From the NCBI GenBank assembly GCA_964408825.1, contig CAYPAU010000002.1, forward strand, positions 7,939-71,938: a stretch of DNA of 64,000 bases. Reading direction: 5' to 3'. Made by a program: the position numbers and the translations under genes. The notes under the pieces are model-generated. The model was not told the origin of the DNA. It searched no databases and was given only the letters and a program-made list of their open reading frames with translations. This DNA is from CAYPAU01 sp964408825. Its GTDB lineage: Bacteria > Patescibacteriota > Microgenomatia > Levybacterales > UBA12049. The first letter of the stretch is position 1, and the number at the start of each line of letters is the position of its first letter. Below, one piece after another: positions 33,906 to 43,193 of this stretch.

Positions 33906-34661
33906 TCAGGCTAAGATGGGTGTAGGTATACGTTCAGGAGTAAGTGGATCAGATGGTTGCTCTTGATCGTCTCCATGATCCCATTCATGAAATGTTAACT
34001 CGATTGTACGGAGTAGTCTTAGTTCATCTGGCAGCCACACAAAACTTATACGGTCAAATTCAGTCTTCTCGTATGCGTCATCTTCATCAGGGATAATTAA
34101 TTCTCCATTTTCCATAAGATTTGTATCGAAAAGATTTTTTTGGACAACTAAAATTTTTTCTCCGGCTTCTAAAGACTTTAAATTCCTTTTAACCGTGAGT
34201 CTGCTCAAATTCCAGACCAACATATATTGATAGTCTCCTAATCTAACATCAGCATAAATATTTAAAAGCCTACCATACTCACTTGGAGTTTGAGGAAGAA
34301 AAGTAAAGCGCAATATAAAAGGTTCTCTTACGTATTCTGTGCCTCTGGATCTACTAACAACCATCTTAAAATCCGCTGGTCCGAGAGGTTTCGCAAGAGG
34401 GTAGTCTTCTATCAGCATTTCTACGAAAGCGTCCGGGTCTTCGCTTATTACATCTATATATCCTTCAAATCCGAAAAGTCTTACTTTTTTTCGTAAAGCA
34501 AGTATGTGGTCATATGATTCCGGTACCACAAGGGGCTCCTCGCCCTTTTCAGGCCGATATGCTTTATGGGCGTTTTCGAATGGTTTAAATGAAGTTCCAA
34601 GCATTATTTCGTATGGTTGACTGTTCTTGTTTGGTTCTCTAAGGCGTTTCTCTGGTGACAT
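33906..34661 (-). CDS. unknown soluble protein, leaderless
   Basis: 251 aa from ATG 34661, chosen because TATAAT lies 7 bases upstream; ATG 34721 would place this promoter inside the gene. Sequence: SFKPFENAHKAYRPEKGEEP, a helical/strand mix (ILALRKKVRLFGFEGYIDVI), LRFTFLPQTPSEYGRLLNIYADVRLGDYQYMLVWNLSRL, and an acidic tail rich in Asp/Glu (FHEWDHGDDQEQ). No membrane segment, no recognised motif. Divergent from cysS, so the short region between them carries two promoters. Confidence 0.6.
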   Translation of the reverse strand: MSPEKRLREPNKNSQPYEIMLGTSFKPFENAHKAYRPEKGEEPLVVPESYDHILALRKKVRLFGFEGYIDVISEDPDAFVEMLIEDYPLAKPLGPADFKMVVSRSRGTEYVREPFILRFTFLPQTPSEYGRLLNIYADVRLGDYQYMLVWNLSRLTVKRNLKSLEAGEKILVVQKNLFDTNLMENGELIIPDEDDAYEKTEFDRISFVWLPDELRLLRTIELTFHEWDHGDDQEQPSDPLTPERIPTPILA

Positions 34662-34668
34662 GTGAAGG

Positions 34669-34697
34669 ATTATATCTAAAAGAAAACCAAAAGACAA
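34669..34697 (-). promoter_or_regulatory. leaderless promoter of the 33906-34661 gene
   Basis: Minus strand: TTGTCT (34692-34697), 17-base spacer, TATAAT (34669-34674), 7 bases to the ATG. Confidence 0.65.
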
Positions 34698-34758
34698 CGG
34701 AAGTTCAAGTTTATTGAGCAATATTTACATTCAGCCTTAGGTGTGTTAAGCTCAAAAA

Positions 34759-36162
34759 ATGATGCGCATTTACAATACTCTTTCGCGAAAGATTGAGGAT
34801 TTTAAGCCGATTGCCTCCGATCATGTGGGGATTTATACCTGCGGACCTACGGTTTACCGTGAGGTTCATATAGGAAATCTTCGTACTTATATCGGCGCAG
34901 ATATTCTAAGGAGAGCTTTGATGTATAGCGGTTTCCGTGTAATTCATATCAAAAACATTACGGATGTCGGTCACATGAGAAGAATGGAGGAGGGGGACGA
35001 ACAGATCGATCCCGTGATAGAGGAGGCATTGAAGGAAGGAAAAACGCCGCAGAAAATTTCCCGGCATTTTACGGATTTATTCTTAAAAGATGAGAAGAAA
35101 CTTAATATTCTCCCCGCGACCGTTTATCCAAAAGCCACAGACCACGTAAAGGAGATGACAGAAGTTATCAAGATTTTGATTAAGAAAGGTTTTGCCTATC
35201 AAGTTGACGGAACAGTTTATTTTGATGTAAAGAAATTTAAGAATTACGGAAGATTATCCGGGAATACTTTGGATAAAATGGAGAATTTGCTTAAGGCCGT
35301 CCGGATTTCGGTTGAAACGGACAAAAAAGACAGCGCGGATTTTGCGCTTTGGAAAAAGGCAGAAAGAGACAGGCTTATGAAATGGGACAGTCCATGGGGG
35401 GAAGGGTTCCCCGGATGGCATATAGAATGCAGTGCCATGAGCATAAAATATCTGGGCGATACTTTTGATATTCATACGGGAGGAGAGGATCTTGTCTTCC
35501 CCCATAACGAGGATGAGATTGCGCAGAGTGAGGCTGCGACCGGAAAAAAATTTGCAAACTTTTGGTTTCATGGAGGTTATCTTTTGGTTGATAGCGAGAA
35601 AATGTCCCGTTCCAAAGGGAATGTTTATACGGTCTCCGATCTTGAAAAACAGGGGTTTGACCCTCTCGCTTTTCGCTATTTGACATTGACTATTCATTAC
35701 AGGACCCGAATGAATTTCACTTTTGAAGCCCTCAAGGCCGCTCAAACCGCTTTAAATAATTTAAGGGAAATTACTTCGGAATATAAAAATCCCAAGATTG
35801 GATGTGCAGAGTTTGAGGAAAAATTTGAAGAAGCGCTTAATGACGATTTAAATATGCCCAAAGCTTTAAGTATTGTCTGGGAGTTAGTTAAATCCGATTA
35901 TCCGGATAGTGCCAAGGCCCAAAGCCTTTTTAAATTTGATAAAGTCTTAGGGCTTGATTTGGAAAGATCAAAAGAATTATTTAAGAAAAAGAAGGAACCG
36001 ATACCGGATGAAGTTTTAGAATTAGTCAAGGAAAGAGAAGAGCTTCGAAGGAAAAAAAGATATCATCTTGCGGACCAATGGAGACATAAAATAAAGAAAA
36101 AGGGCTATGACATAGAGGATGCCAAAGACGGTACAACGATTATTAAGAAGATTAAATCTTAA
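34759..36162 (+). CDS. cysS: cysteinyl-tRNA synthetase
   Basis: 467 aa, normal. MRIYNTLSRKIEDFKPI start, YTCGPTVYREVHIGNLRTYIGADI (zinc Cys plus HIGH-like HIGN), GWHIECSAMSIKYLG and HTGGEDLVFPHNEDEIAQSEA (zinc ligands), and the KMSRSKGN loop. Charges tRNA-Cys. A Met pair at the start (34759 and 34762) leaves the exact initiator open. Stands alone between the divergent 33906 gene and the histidine kinase. Confidence 0.96.
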   Translation: MMRIYNTLSRKIEDFKPIASDHVGIYTCGPTVYREVHIGNLRTYIGADILRRALMYSGFRVIHIKNITDVGHMRRMEEGDEQIDPVIEEALKEGKTPQKISRHFTDLFLKDEKKLNILPATVYPKATDHVKEMTEVIKILIKKGFAYQVDGTVYFDVKKFKNYGRLSGNTLDKMENLLKAVRISVETDKKDSADFALWKKAERDRLMKWDSPWGEGFPGWHIECSAMSIKYLGDTFDIHTGGEDLVFPHNEDEIAQSEAATGKKFANFWFHGGYLLVDSEKMSRSKGNVYTVSDLEKQGFDPLAFRYLTLTIHYRTRMNFTFEALKAAQTALNNLREITSEYKNPKIGCAEFEEKFEEALNDDLNMPKALSIVWELVKSDYPDSAKAQSLFKFDKVLGLDLERSKELFKKKKEPIPDEVLELVKEREELRRKKRYHLADQWRHKIKKKGYDIEDAKDGTTIIKKIKS

Positions 36163-36324
36163 TAATTTCTAAAAACTTTTATATAGCAACTTTCTCTCTT
36201 CTTACACATTCTTAACATAATTTTTTTTGAAATATTACGATTGGTGCCTACGCTTGAGCTTGTTAAATAAAAATAAGGGGCAGTTTCCGTCCCTGTTTTA
36301 GGCTGTGTAATGCCTTAAGTTATA

Positions 36325-38346
36325 ATGAAAACAAATCCTTGGCTTTCATCAAAGATTCTAAAGACCTTTGAGGAGATGAGTCATGGATGTGTGGTTTTTG
36401 ATAAGAATTGGAACTATATTTTTTTAAATAAATCTGCCCGGAAATTATTAAAAATAAACAACAAGAACGCTTTAGGGAAAAATCTTTTCGAACTTTCGCC
36501 TTATCTTAAAAAGACAGAGTTATACCAGAAATCAAAAAAAATTTCTCAATCCGCCCGCCTGCCGGACGGACAGGCCGCTCGGCGGACCACTTTTGAATAT
36601 TTCCTTCCAGCTATCGGCAAATGTCTTAAAATTGCTGTTTACCCATTCAAGGAGGGAACTGTTTGTATTTTTTGGGATATTTCTGATAAGAAAAGGACAG
36701 AAGATAATCTTAAATTTTTGTCTGAGGCCGGAAAAATTCTTGGTTCATCGATGGATTATCAGATCACCCTAAACACTATTGCCCACCTTGCAATTTCTCA
36801 AATCGCCGACTGGTGTCTCGTCGAAATGTTGGATGGTAAGGAGAAACTTGTCCGTGTCGCAATAGAACACAGAAATCCTCAGGTGGTAAAATGGGCAAAA
36901 CGAATTTCTCAAATAGTCCCTCCATACATGGAAGCCTCTCAAGGATCGCCAAATGTTCTTCGAACTGGTAAATCGGAGCTTTATCCCATTGTGACAGAAT
37001 CAATGCTTAAGCTTTCCGCACGTAATAAATTTGAACTTAGGATACTAAAGAAAGTCGGATTCAATTCTGTAATTGTAGTTCCTCTTAAGATTAAAGACAA
37101 AACTATCGGTGCAATAACATTTGTAGCAACCACGGAATCTGGGAAATCTTTTGATAAGATTGATCTTATGATGGCGGAGGAACTTGCTCAACGTGCCTCC
37201 CTTGCAATTCAAAATGCAAAAATCTATAAAGGTGCCCAGGATGAACTGCGGGAAAGAAGGAGAATTGAGGAGGAATTGAGAGCCTCCCGTGATCAACTTA
37301 ACGTAATATTTCAGAATGTTGCCGATGGAATAACGGTTCAGGACGGATCTGGAAAATTAATTTATGCCAATAAAATGGCTTCTTTGATAGCCGGTTATAG
37401 TTCGACCTCTGAGATGATTGAGAATCCAATGGCCTGGATGGACAGATTTGAACTTTTCGATGAGGAAGGAAATGAATTAGAGGATAAAAAATTTCCGGGA
37501 AGAAGGGCTTTGGAAGGAGAGATTAATCCCCAAGAAATAATACAGTACGTGGACAAGATAACCGGAGAAAAAAAGTGGTCTGTGGTTAAGGCAAGACCTG
37601 TTTTTAATGAAAGGGGAGAGGTGGTTCTTATTATAAATATAATTCAGGATATTACACAAAGATTTGCGCAGGAACAGAAAAAAGATGAATTCGTTGCCCT
37701 GGCATCCCATGAACTTAAGACCCCTGTTACGACTCTTAAAATGTATACTCAGCTTCTTGAGAAAAAATCAGAAAAAGCAGGGGACTTAAAAAATCGGGAA
37801 ATCTTTTTTAAGATGAATAAACAGGTTGACAGACTCACAGAGCTTATAAAAGACCTTCTTGATATATCAAAAATTAGGCTCGGAAGACTCGAATATAAAA
37901 TGGAAAAATTTAGAATGGATCAGCTTATTAGGGAAACGGTTGATAATATTCAACTTGTTTCAACAACGCACAGGATTTTTTTGAACGGAATAAAAAAGCA
38001 AAAAGTTGTGGGAGATAGGGAAAGAATAGGTCAAGTTCTCATAAATCTTATAAATAATGCCATAAAATATTCTCCCAAGGGAAACAAAGTAATTGTCGGT
38101 TCTTCAAAAAACGGGAATAAAATAATTGTAAGCGTTCAGGATTTTGGAATGGGTATACCGCAGAAGAGCAGAAGAAAAATATTTGAAAGATTTTTCCAGG
38201 CAGAAGGTGTCAATCAAACCTTTCCGGGCTTGGGACTTGGACTCTATATATCGTCCCAAATTATAAAAAGACATCACGGAGGAATCTGGGTTAAGAGCGA
38301 AAAAGGCAAGGGATCTACTTTTTCATTTTCTCTCCCTACTGCTTAA
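36325..38346 (+). CDS. PAS-GAF-PAS sensor histidine kinase
   Basis: 673 aa, no membrane segment, so a cytoplasmic sensor. PAS 1 at about residues 10-110 (MSHGCVVFDKNWNYIFLNKSARKLL), GAF at about 140-300 (GFNSVIVVPLKIKDKTIGAITFVA), PAS 2 at about 325-450 (NVADGITVQDGSGKLIYANKMASLIAG), HisKA with the phospho-accepting SHELKTPVTTLKMY (about 455), then the HATPase: N box LINLINNAIKYSP, DFGMGIP, and GLGLGLYIS. No response regulator adjoins, so its partner is elsewhere. A GC palindrome (36551-36586) inserts ARLPDGQAARRT into PAS 1 in frame. Confidence 0.93.
   Translation: MKTNPWLSSKILKTFEEMSHGCVVFDKNWNYIFLNKSARKLLKINNKNALGKNLFELSPYLKKTELYQKSKKISQSARLPDGQAARRTTFEYFLPAIGKCLKIAVYPFKEGTVCIFWDISDKKRTEDNLKFLSEAGKILGSSMDYQITLNTIAHLAISQIADWCLVEMLDGKEKLVRVAIEHRNPQVVKWAKRISQIVPPYMEASQGSPNVLRTGKSELYPIVTESMLKLSARNKFELRILKKVGFNSVIVVPLKIKDKTIGAITFVATTESGKSFDKIDLMMAEELAQRASLAIQNAKIYKGAQDELRERRRIEEELRASRDQLNVIFQNVADGITVQDGSGKLIYANKMASLIAGYSSTSEMIENPMAWMDRFELFDEEGNELEDKKFPGRRALEGEINPQEIIQYVDKITGEKKWSVVKARPVFNERGEVVLIINIIQDITQRFAQEQKKDEFVALASHELKTPVTTLKMYTQLLEKKSEKAGDLKNREIFFKMNKQVDRLTELIKDLLDISKIRLGRLEYKMEKFRMDQLIRETVDNIQLVSTTHRIFLNGIKKQKVVGDRERIGQVLINLINNAIKYSPKGNKVIVGSSKNGNKIIVSVQDFGMGIPQKSRRKIFERFFQAEGVNQTFPGLGLGLYISSQIIKRHHGGIWVKSEKGKGSTFSFSLPTA
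36551..36586 (+). repeat. in-frame GC-rich palindrome inside the histidine kinase
   Basis: CCGCCCGCCTGCCGGACGGA followed by CAGGCCGCTCGGCGG; arms CCGCC/GGCGG with GCCTG/CAGGC inside. Encodes ARLPDGQAARR. Confidence 0.7.
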
Positions 38347-38387
38347 GTCTTTTTTCATTTTTTAAAATAAGTTATAATAATTTTTTG

Positions 38388-39428
38388 ATGTTTAAAATCC
38401 GCACATTAATTATCTTATCTTTGGGAATTTTGGTGGTTTTTATAGCGAGTCTTTTAGGCTTTCAAAAAGACAGACTTAATCAAGTAACAGATAACATACA
38501 GGAAGGTATAGACGATGGAGGGATTCTGAATAGGCTTAATCCCTTATCTATTGAAACTCTAAAAAGTCAGGAATATCCCGGAAGCGATATGGTTATTGAA
38601 CAGACTTTGGACAACTCGCCAAATTATAAAAGGTATATCGCTTCATATAAATCAGACGGGCTTAAGATTTATGGGCTTTTGACAATACCCTTGGGAAAAA
38701 TGCCGGAGGGTGGATGGCCCGCAATTATTTTTAACCACGGTTATATCGTCCCTTCCGAGTATAAAACAACGGAAAGGTATAGTGCCTATCTTGATAGTTT
38801 TGCAAGAGAAGGTTTCGTAGTCTTTAAGCCTGATTACCGAGGCCATGGAGAATCGGAAGGAAATCCCACCGGTGCCTACGGATCAAACGATTACACGATA
38901 GATGTTTTAAATGCGGTTTCATTAATCAAAAAACTTAAAGAAGTAAATCCCGGGAAAATCGGTATGTGGGGACATTCGCTTGGAGGATTTATAACTTTAA
39001 GGAGTATGGTTGCCACAAAAGATATAAAAGCAGGCGTAATTTGGGCAGGAGTTGTTGCGTCCTATCCTGATCTTTTAACGCGTTGGAGAAGAGGGAGTGC
39101 AACACCTTTCCCTTTGCCGTCCGGTGCAAGGCGATGGAGGCAAATACTTCAAGAACGGTTTGGAACTCCAGAGCAAAATCCTTCTTTTTGGAATTCGATT
39201 TCCGCAAACTCATATCTTGCAGACATTTCAGGACCGCTTGCGCTTCATCATGGGACTTCTGATTCTTCTGTCCCTATTGAATTTTCAGAAAAGTTAGCAG
39301 AGCAAATGAAAGAGGCAGGGAAAACCGTTGAGTTTTATTCCTATCCGGGGGATGATCATAATATCTCTCAAAATTTTAATCTTGCAATGCAAAGATCCAT
39401 TGAGTTTTTTGATAAACGCCTAAAGTAA
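38388..39428 (+). CDS. membrane-anchored alpha/beta hydrolase (S9-like)
   Basis: 346 aa from ATG 38388, 9 bases after TATAAT. N-terminal membrane anchor (TLIILSLGILVVFIASLLGF). Hydrolase core: DGLKIYGLLTIPLGKMPEGGWPAIIFNHGY, DYRGHGESEG, nucleophile GHSLGG (about residue 195), Asp in HHGTSDSSVPIEFSEKL, His in GDDHNIS. Resembles prolyl-oligopeptidase/dienelactone-hydrolase-like enzymes acting outside the membrane; substrate unknown. The stretch WRRGSATPFPLPSGARRWRQI in the cap region looks like another palindrome-encoded insert (39085-39140). Confidence 0.85.
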   Translation: MFKIRTLIILSLGILVVFIASLLGFQKDRLNQVTDNIQEGIDDGGILNRLNPLSIETLKSQEYPGSDMVIEQTLDNSPNYKRYIASYKSDGLKIYGLLTIPLGKMPEGGWPAIIFNHGYIVPSEYKTTERYSAYLDSFAREGFVVFKPDYRGHGESEGNPTGAYGSNDYTIDVLNAVSLIKKLKEVNPGKIGMWGHSLGGFITLRSMVATKDIKAGVIWAGVVASYPDLLTRWRRGSATPFPLPSGARRWRQILQERFGTPEQNPSFWNSISANSYLADISGPLALHHGTSDSSVPIEFSEKLAEQMKEAGKTVEFYSYPGDDHNISQNFNLAMQRSIEFFDKRLK

Positions 39429-39516
39429 GATTTGCACTTTTAGACTGTTGATTTATTGATTAGTTAATTGTAAATTGTTAAATGTTAATTGTTATTTATG
39501 GGGGGGGTGATAAAGA

Positions 39517-39963
39517 ATGAGTAGAAATTTAATTATTGCTGTAGTTGCCGTAACAATTATTGTTGTAGGCGCAGCTTTTGTTGTAAAGAATTCTCCAAGT
39601 CAGAACAGAACTTCCCAAGGGGAGACTCAAACATCGCAGCCAACGCAGGAAAGTAAACCAAATGCGACTGACTCAGAAACAACACAAAACGTTAGAGAGT
39701 TTACTGTCACAGGAAGTCCATTTAAGTTTGATATCAAAGAAATAAGAGTGAAAAAAGGAGAAAAAGTTAAAATAGTTTTCAAGAATTCAGCCGGAACCCA
39801 TAACCTTACTATAGATGGGCTAAACGTAGGAACTCCTGAAATACAGGCAGGTCAAGAGACAGCAGTTGAATTTACCGCCGATAAAGCCGGTACCTTTGAA
39901 TATTACTGTTCGGTTGGTAATCACAGGGAAATGGGGATGGTCGGAACTTTGGTTGTTGAATAG
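39517..39963 (+). CDS. membrane-anchored cupredoxin
   Basis: 148 aa. Membrane anchor (LIIAVVAVTIIVVGAAFVV), Gln/Thr-rich linker, then a plastocyanin-like domain: FTVTGSPFKFDIKEIRVKKGEKVKIVFKNSAGTHNLTIDG with the first copper His, and YYCSVGNHREMGMVGTLVV with Cys, His and Met. Type 1 copper site H-C-H-M is complete. A periplasm-side electron carrier or copper buffer. A G-rich ribosome site (GGGGGGGTGAT) precedes the ATG. About 3.7 kb from the copper island and a plausible functional member of it. Confidence 0.92.
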   Translation: MSRNLIIAVVAVTIIVVGAAFVVKNSPSQNRTSQGETQTSQPTQESKPNATDSETTQNVREFTVTGSPFKFDIKEIRVKKGEKVKIVFKNSAGTHNLTIDGLNVGTPEIQAGQETAVEFTADKAGTFEYYCSVGNHREMGMVGTLVVE

Positions 39964-39964
39964 T

Positions 39965-40012
39965 GGCCCTGATTAGTAGTGACTAGTTACTAGTTGCTAA
40001 TTGCTTATTTTT
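39965..40012. repeat. CTAG word repeat upstream of the serine hydrolase
   Basis: TAGTAGTGACTAGTTACTAG and TTGCTAATTGC words end at the ATG at 40013; relative of 29380-29438 and 59750-59794. Confidence 0.65.
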
Positions 40013-40960
40013 ATGATGAGGAGGGAGCGCCTTGCAAGAGGAAAACTTATTCGTCTTTTAAGACTTTTTTTTCTCGTCGTTTTTGTTACCTCTGTTTGGA
40101 TAATTCTTGCCAACAGAGTCTCTTCAAATACGATAATCTCACCTCTCTCCTCCTCAATACTTACCTCAAGTCTTCCTGTTCAGGATACAAAGGGAGAAAG
40201 TGTTTTGGGAGATATAGTGAAAGATACATTGAAAGATGCAAAGGGGGATTACTCAGTGGTTATTTCAAATCTTAAGACTTCGGAAAGTTATTCTTTAGAT
40301 GAGCATAAAGTTTTTGAAGCCGGAAGTTTATATAAGCTTTGGGTTATGGGAGCTACCTTTGCGCAGCTTAGAAATGGAATTTGGGAAGAAAATACTATTT
40401 TGAGTGAGGATATAAAAGTCTTAAACGAAAAATTTCATCTTGCAACTGAGTCCGCAGAACTAGAGGAAGGTAAAATTGAGCTTCCAGTAAACACTGCTCT
40501 CCGCAGGATGATAACCATTTCAGATAATTACTCGGCGCTTCTTCTTGCATGGAAACTGCGGCTTTCAAAGGTCTCGGCTTTTATGGATTCAAGAGGATTT
40601 TTTGAATCAAAGCTTGGGGGAAGCGACGAACTTCCTACCACAACGGCCTATGATATGGCGTTATTTTTTGAAAGACTCTACAAAGGTCAACTTGCCGACT
40701 CAAAGAGTACACAAGAGATGATTGAACTTCTTAAAGCCCAGCAGCTAAACAGTAAAATTCCAAAACTTCTACCCCAAGAAACAATTATTGCCCACAAAAC
40801 CGGAGAGCTGGGACTTACGACTCATGACGCCGGAATTGTTTATCACCCAAAGGGAGACTATATAATAGTGGTAATGTCTAGTAGTTCAAGACCGGCAGAC
40901 GCCGTAGAGAAAATTGCCCAAGTTTCTAAATCAGTTTTTGACTATTTTAGTAGCCGATAA
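40013..40960 (+). CDS. class A beta-lactamase-like serine hydrolase
   Basis: 315 aa from ATG 40013. Membrane anchor LLRLFFLVVFVTSVWIILA. Active-site SxxK in EAGSLYKLWVMGA, SDN in ISDNYSALLLAWKL, and KTG in IIAHKTGELGLTTHDAGIV; all three motifs of penicillin-interacting serine enzymes. Overall like bacterial class A-type hydrolases tethered outside the membrane. Real beta-lactamase activity cannot be inferred; DD-peptidase or esterase action on cell-wall material is as likely. Converges on the C39 gene with a 14-bp overlap. Confidence 0.88.
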   Translation: MMRRERLARGKLIRLLRLFFLVVFVTSVWIILANRVSSNTIISPLSSSILTSSLPVQDTKGESVLGDIVKDTLKDAKGDYSVVISNLKTSESYSLDEHKVFEAGSLYKLWVMGATFAQLRNGIWEENTILSEDIKVLNEKFHLATESAELEEGKIELPVNTALRRMITISDNYSALLLAWKLRLSKVSAFMDSRGFFESKLGGSDELPTTTAYDMALFFERLYKGQLADSKSTQEMIELLKAQQLNSKIPKLLPQETIIAHKTGELGLTTHDAGIVYHPKGDYIIVVMSSSSRPADAVEKIAQVSKSVFDYFSSR

Positions 40961-42098
40961 AGTTAAGAAGATCTTCGGCCTCTTTTAAATTTTGGTTATA
41001 GAATACCGCTTTTTGAAATTCTGAGCGGGCCTTTTCGAGATTTCCTTGTCTTTGGTAAATTTTGCCTCTTAAAACATAAAGCTCTGAAAACGCGCGATTG
41101 TAATTGTTAAGAACCCTGTCGGTTATTTCAAAAACTCTGTCATAATTTCCAAGCTCAAAATAAGCTTGAGTTGGCTCTATCTGATACCAGAGAGTCCGGA
41201 AGGGAAGAAGATTTTCTACTTTTTCAAACTCCTCGGTTGATCTTTGATAATTTCCAATATTGTAAAGCGCAACGGAAAGATTAAATCGCGCATAAATGTC
41301 ACTGGGATTTTCCAATAGTTCCCGTTCGGAGTTTGCCACAGCGTTCTGCCAGGAGGCTTGGGCGTTGAGATTTGGACCCAGGATTTGTTCTGCGATTTTC
41401 TGTTTGTCCCCTGGAACCAAAACTAGGTACTCATAGTTAAACTTTTCCCAGAGAATATTGAAATCATCATAAGAAAAACTCAAATTTTTATTTTGTAAAC
41501 TATCGTCCTGAATAAATATTCCGAGGGCTTCATCGTATCCTTTAATTATTCTGTAATGCCCTATGTCTTCATTTGGTTTGGTCAACGTTCTGGCAATTAC
41601 AGGCATGTCATTTGCAATAAATTGTTTAACAATTTCCGGATTTCCCATTGGGCGGTGATAGGGGATAAGGCCGTAGTTCTTTCCCTTTTCCGCAAGCTCC
41701 TCAAGCGTTACAGACTTATCATCATTATCCCCGGAAGCGACTTGATATGGACGCAAGTCCTGTCCAAGTTTTTCTTGAGACTCGTTTACCCCATGGTAAG
41801 AAAGAGCCATTGATAGAGCAGCGGGACCGCAGTTATTAAATGTTTGAAAAATGTGATAGTCGCCATTTGATAAAATTTTTTGGTTCGGAACCGCAGAGAG
41901 CTGGACCGGTGTTAGGGAAAGAGACGAAGGAGAAACGACGGAAACAGGACTAATGCCCACTTGAACCCGCCTGCCCTGCCCTGCCGGCAGGCGGGCGGCA
42001 GGCAGGGTTTTCTCAGAGTAGGATTTGTAGCTTAGGATAATTATTAAAACTGCAGATAGTATCAGAACCGCTGATGTTAAAACGATTTTTTTCATCAA
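40947..42098 (-). CDS. C39-like cysteine peptidase with TPR repeats
   Basis: 383 aa. Signal/anchor MKKIVLTSAVLILSAVLIIILSY. Peptidase C39-like domain: Cys in FQTFNNCGPAALSMALSYHG (about residue 90), His in DIGHYRIIKGYDE (about 180), Asp in GIFIQDDSL. C-terminal TPR-like helices (DIYARFNLSVALYNIGNYQRS ... YVLRGKIYQRQGNLEKARSEFQKAV). Probably an outward peptidase or pseudo-peptidase that matures a secreted peptide; no ABC transporter is attached. Residues ARLPAGQGRR near the N-terminus come from a GC palindrome (41965-42007). Confidence 0.85.
   Translation of the reverse strand: MMKKIVLTSAVLILSAVLIIILSYKSYSEKTLPAARLPAGQGRRVQVGISPVSVVSPSSLSLTPVQLSAVPNQKILSNGDYHIFQTFNNCGPAALSMALSYHGVNESQEKLGQDLRPYQVASGDNDDKSVTLEELAEKGKNYGLIPYHRPMGNPEIVKQFIANDMPVIARTLTKPNEDIGHYRIIKGYDEALGIFIQDDSLQNKNLSFSYDDFNILWEKFNYEYLVLVPGDKQKIAEQILGPNLNAQASWQNAVANSERELLENPSDIYARFNLSVALYNIGNYQRSTEEFEKVENLLPFRTLWYQIEPTQAYFELGNYDRVFEITDRVLNNYNRAFSELYVLRGKIYQRQGNLEKARSEFQKAVFYNQNLKEAEDLLNFIGY
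41965..42007 (-). repeat. in-frame GC-rich palindrome inside the C39 gene
   Basis: CCCGCCTGCCCTGCCCTGCC pairs with GGCAGGCGGGCGGCAGGCAGG. Placed between signal anchor and mature domain. Confidence 0.75.
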
Positions 42099-42134
42099 GG
42101 TATTCTAGCAAATTTATTACTTCTTTGGGAGAAT

Positions 42135-42203
42135 ACTCTGTATGAAAAATGTGAAATTTTTCTCCTTGAAATTTTCACACTTGCAATTTTCACAAGACAG
42201 AGT
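42135..42203. repeat. palindromic element after the C39 start
   Basis: ACTCTGT (42135) pairs with ACAGAGT (42197); inside, TGTGAAATTTTTC pairs with GAAATTTTCACA. About 69 bp. Confidence 0.65.
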
Positions 42204-42363
42204 GATAATACGAGGAGTTACCGAACTTTGCGTCCGAGAATTGTTAAGACGCAAGATGAAGGACTCATTTTGTTTTTTCTTTTTCATCAAATTGCTGATG
42301 TCTTAAGGAAAAACAAATCGCACATTGAAAAGTTCTGGAATAAGTTTATTTTGATGTGTGGAA

Positions 42364-42420
42364 CAGGGTTCTCCCTGTCTTTTGATGATCGATTCATCAG
42401 CGGACAGGGGGAACTCATCT
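42364..42420 (+). promoter_or_regulatory. structured RNA-like segment
   Basis: GGTTCTCCCTGTC pairs with GACAGGGGGAACT. The loop itself folds: TGATGA-TCGAT-TCATCA. Followed by AAGGAGG. May be the leader of the GC-rich gene at 42525 or an unrelated hairpin. Confidence 0.5.
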
Positions 42421-42524
42421 GCACGCCAAATTAAGGAGGTTTTATCGAAAGAGGATTAATACACCGTCGCAAGCGAAAATACCCACACCCAGCCTAACAA
42501 GAAGGGACCAACAGGAGGTACATG

Positions 42525-43193
42525 ATGCAGCTCATCGCCGCACGAAGGTTCCCGCTGGGCATTGTGGTCCTGATCGCAGTGGCGCTCGCCGCATTCACGG
42601 TGCTGCTAAGCGCTCACGACGGTCACGCCAACGCCAGAGCCAGTCCCGCGGGATCCGCTGATCAAGCAGTGGTCGCGACCTCGTCAAGCATTCACGTGGA
42701 CGACGTCACCACCACCGCCATCGCGGACAACACGACCGCCGGCGCTATCGGACAGTTATCCCGATCCAACATTGCGGGTGACCCGAACAGCCTCGGCGGC
42801 ATCACCGACTACTCAAACATCTCCGGCAACGGCGCCCGAGCTGGACCGGCTGCGGGTCTGAGCACCGTCGACTACGGCGACACCAGCACCGCTGGAACTT
42901 TCGTGGCAGACACCCTCACTACGCAAGAAGCTCTTGCGACGTCCGTCGCGACTTCCGACGACCCGAGCCTCACCGGCGTCCTGGCGAACTACGTCCTGAT
43001 GTTATCGCTGACTGCAATCGCGATCGTCGGCGTGTTCGCCATCTATCTGGGCCTGCGACTGTACGGCAAGAACGGAGGGGTGTTTTCCAACATCCGCCTT
43101 GCCGGCACTGGCCTGCAGTTTGTGTCCCGAAGACAACACGACTCGTCATCGGGTCACCTGATGTCCTGCGTCGCCGGCGCTGCCTGCTCCTGA
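42525..43193 (+). CDS. GC-rich orphan two-membrane-segment protein, probably foreign
   Basis: 222 aa from ATG 42525; GGAGG lies 6 bases upstream (3 bases from ATG 42522). N-terminal signal/anchor (residues about 11-30, FPLGIVVLIAVALAAFTVLL), an ectodomain rich in Thr, Ser, Ala and Gly (TTTAIADNTTAGAIGQLS, LGGITDYSNISGNGARAG), a second membrane segment (about 156-178, YVLMLSLTAIAIVGVFAIYL) and a basic tail with two Cys. Two sampled 60-base lines are about 62-68% GC, against about 40% in neighbours, and codons end in G or C. No homologue recognised. Transferred gene or chimeric contig segment. Confidence 0.6.
   Translation: MQLIAARRFPLGIVVLIAVALAAFTVLLSAHDGHANARASPAGSADQAVVATSSSIHVDDVTTTAIADNTTAGAIGQLSRSNIAGDPNSLGGITDYSNISGNGARAGPAAGLSTVDYGDTSTAGTFVADTLTTQEALATSVATSDDPSLTGVLANYVLMLSLTAIAIVGVFAIYLGLRLYGKNGGVFSNIRLAGTGLQFVSRRQHDSSSGHLMSCVAGAACS

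Larger units (their letters stand above)
42099..42524. other. intergenic region upstream of the GC-rich gene
   Basis: Holds the hairpin at 42135-42203, a structured segment at 42364-42420, a ribosome-site-like AAGGAGG at 42435 with no start behind it, then the rise in GC. An open frame at 42228-42434 has no support. I see no convincing gene. Confidence 0.6.

Noticed and set aside
40013..40960. Antibiotic-resistance beta-lactamase call
   Set aside because: SxxK, SDN and KTG are present, but these are shared with DD-peptidases and esterases; resistance cannot be claimed.
42228..42434. 68-codon frame before the GC-rich gene
   Set aside because: TTG start without ribosome site; spans the structured segment; no protein features.
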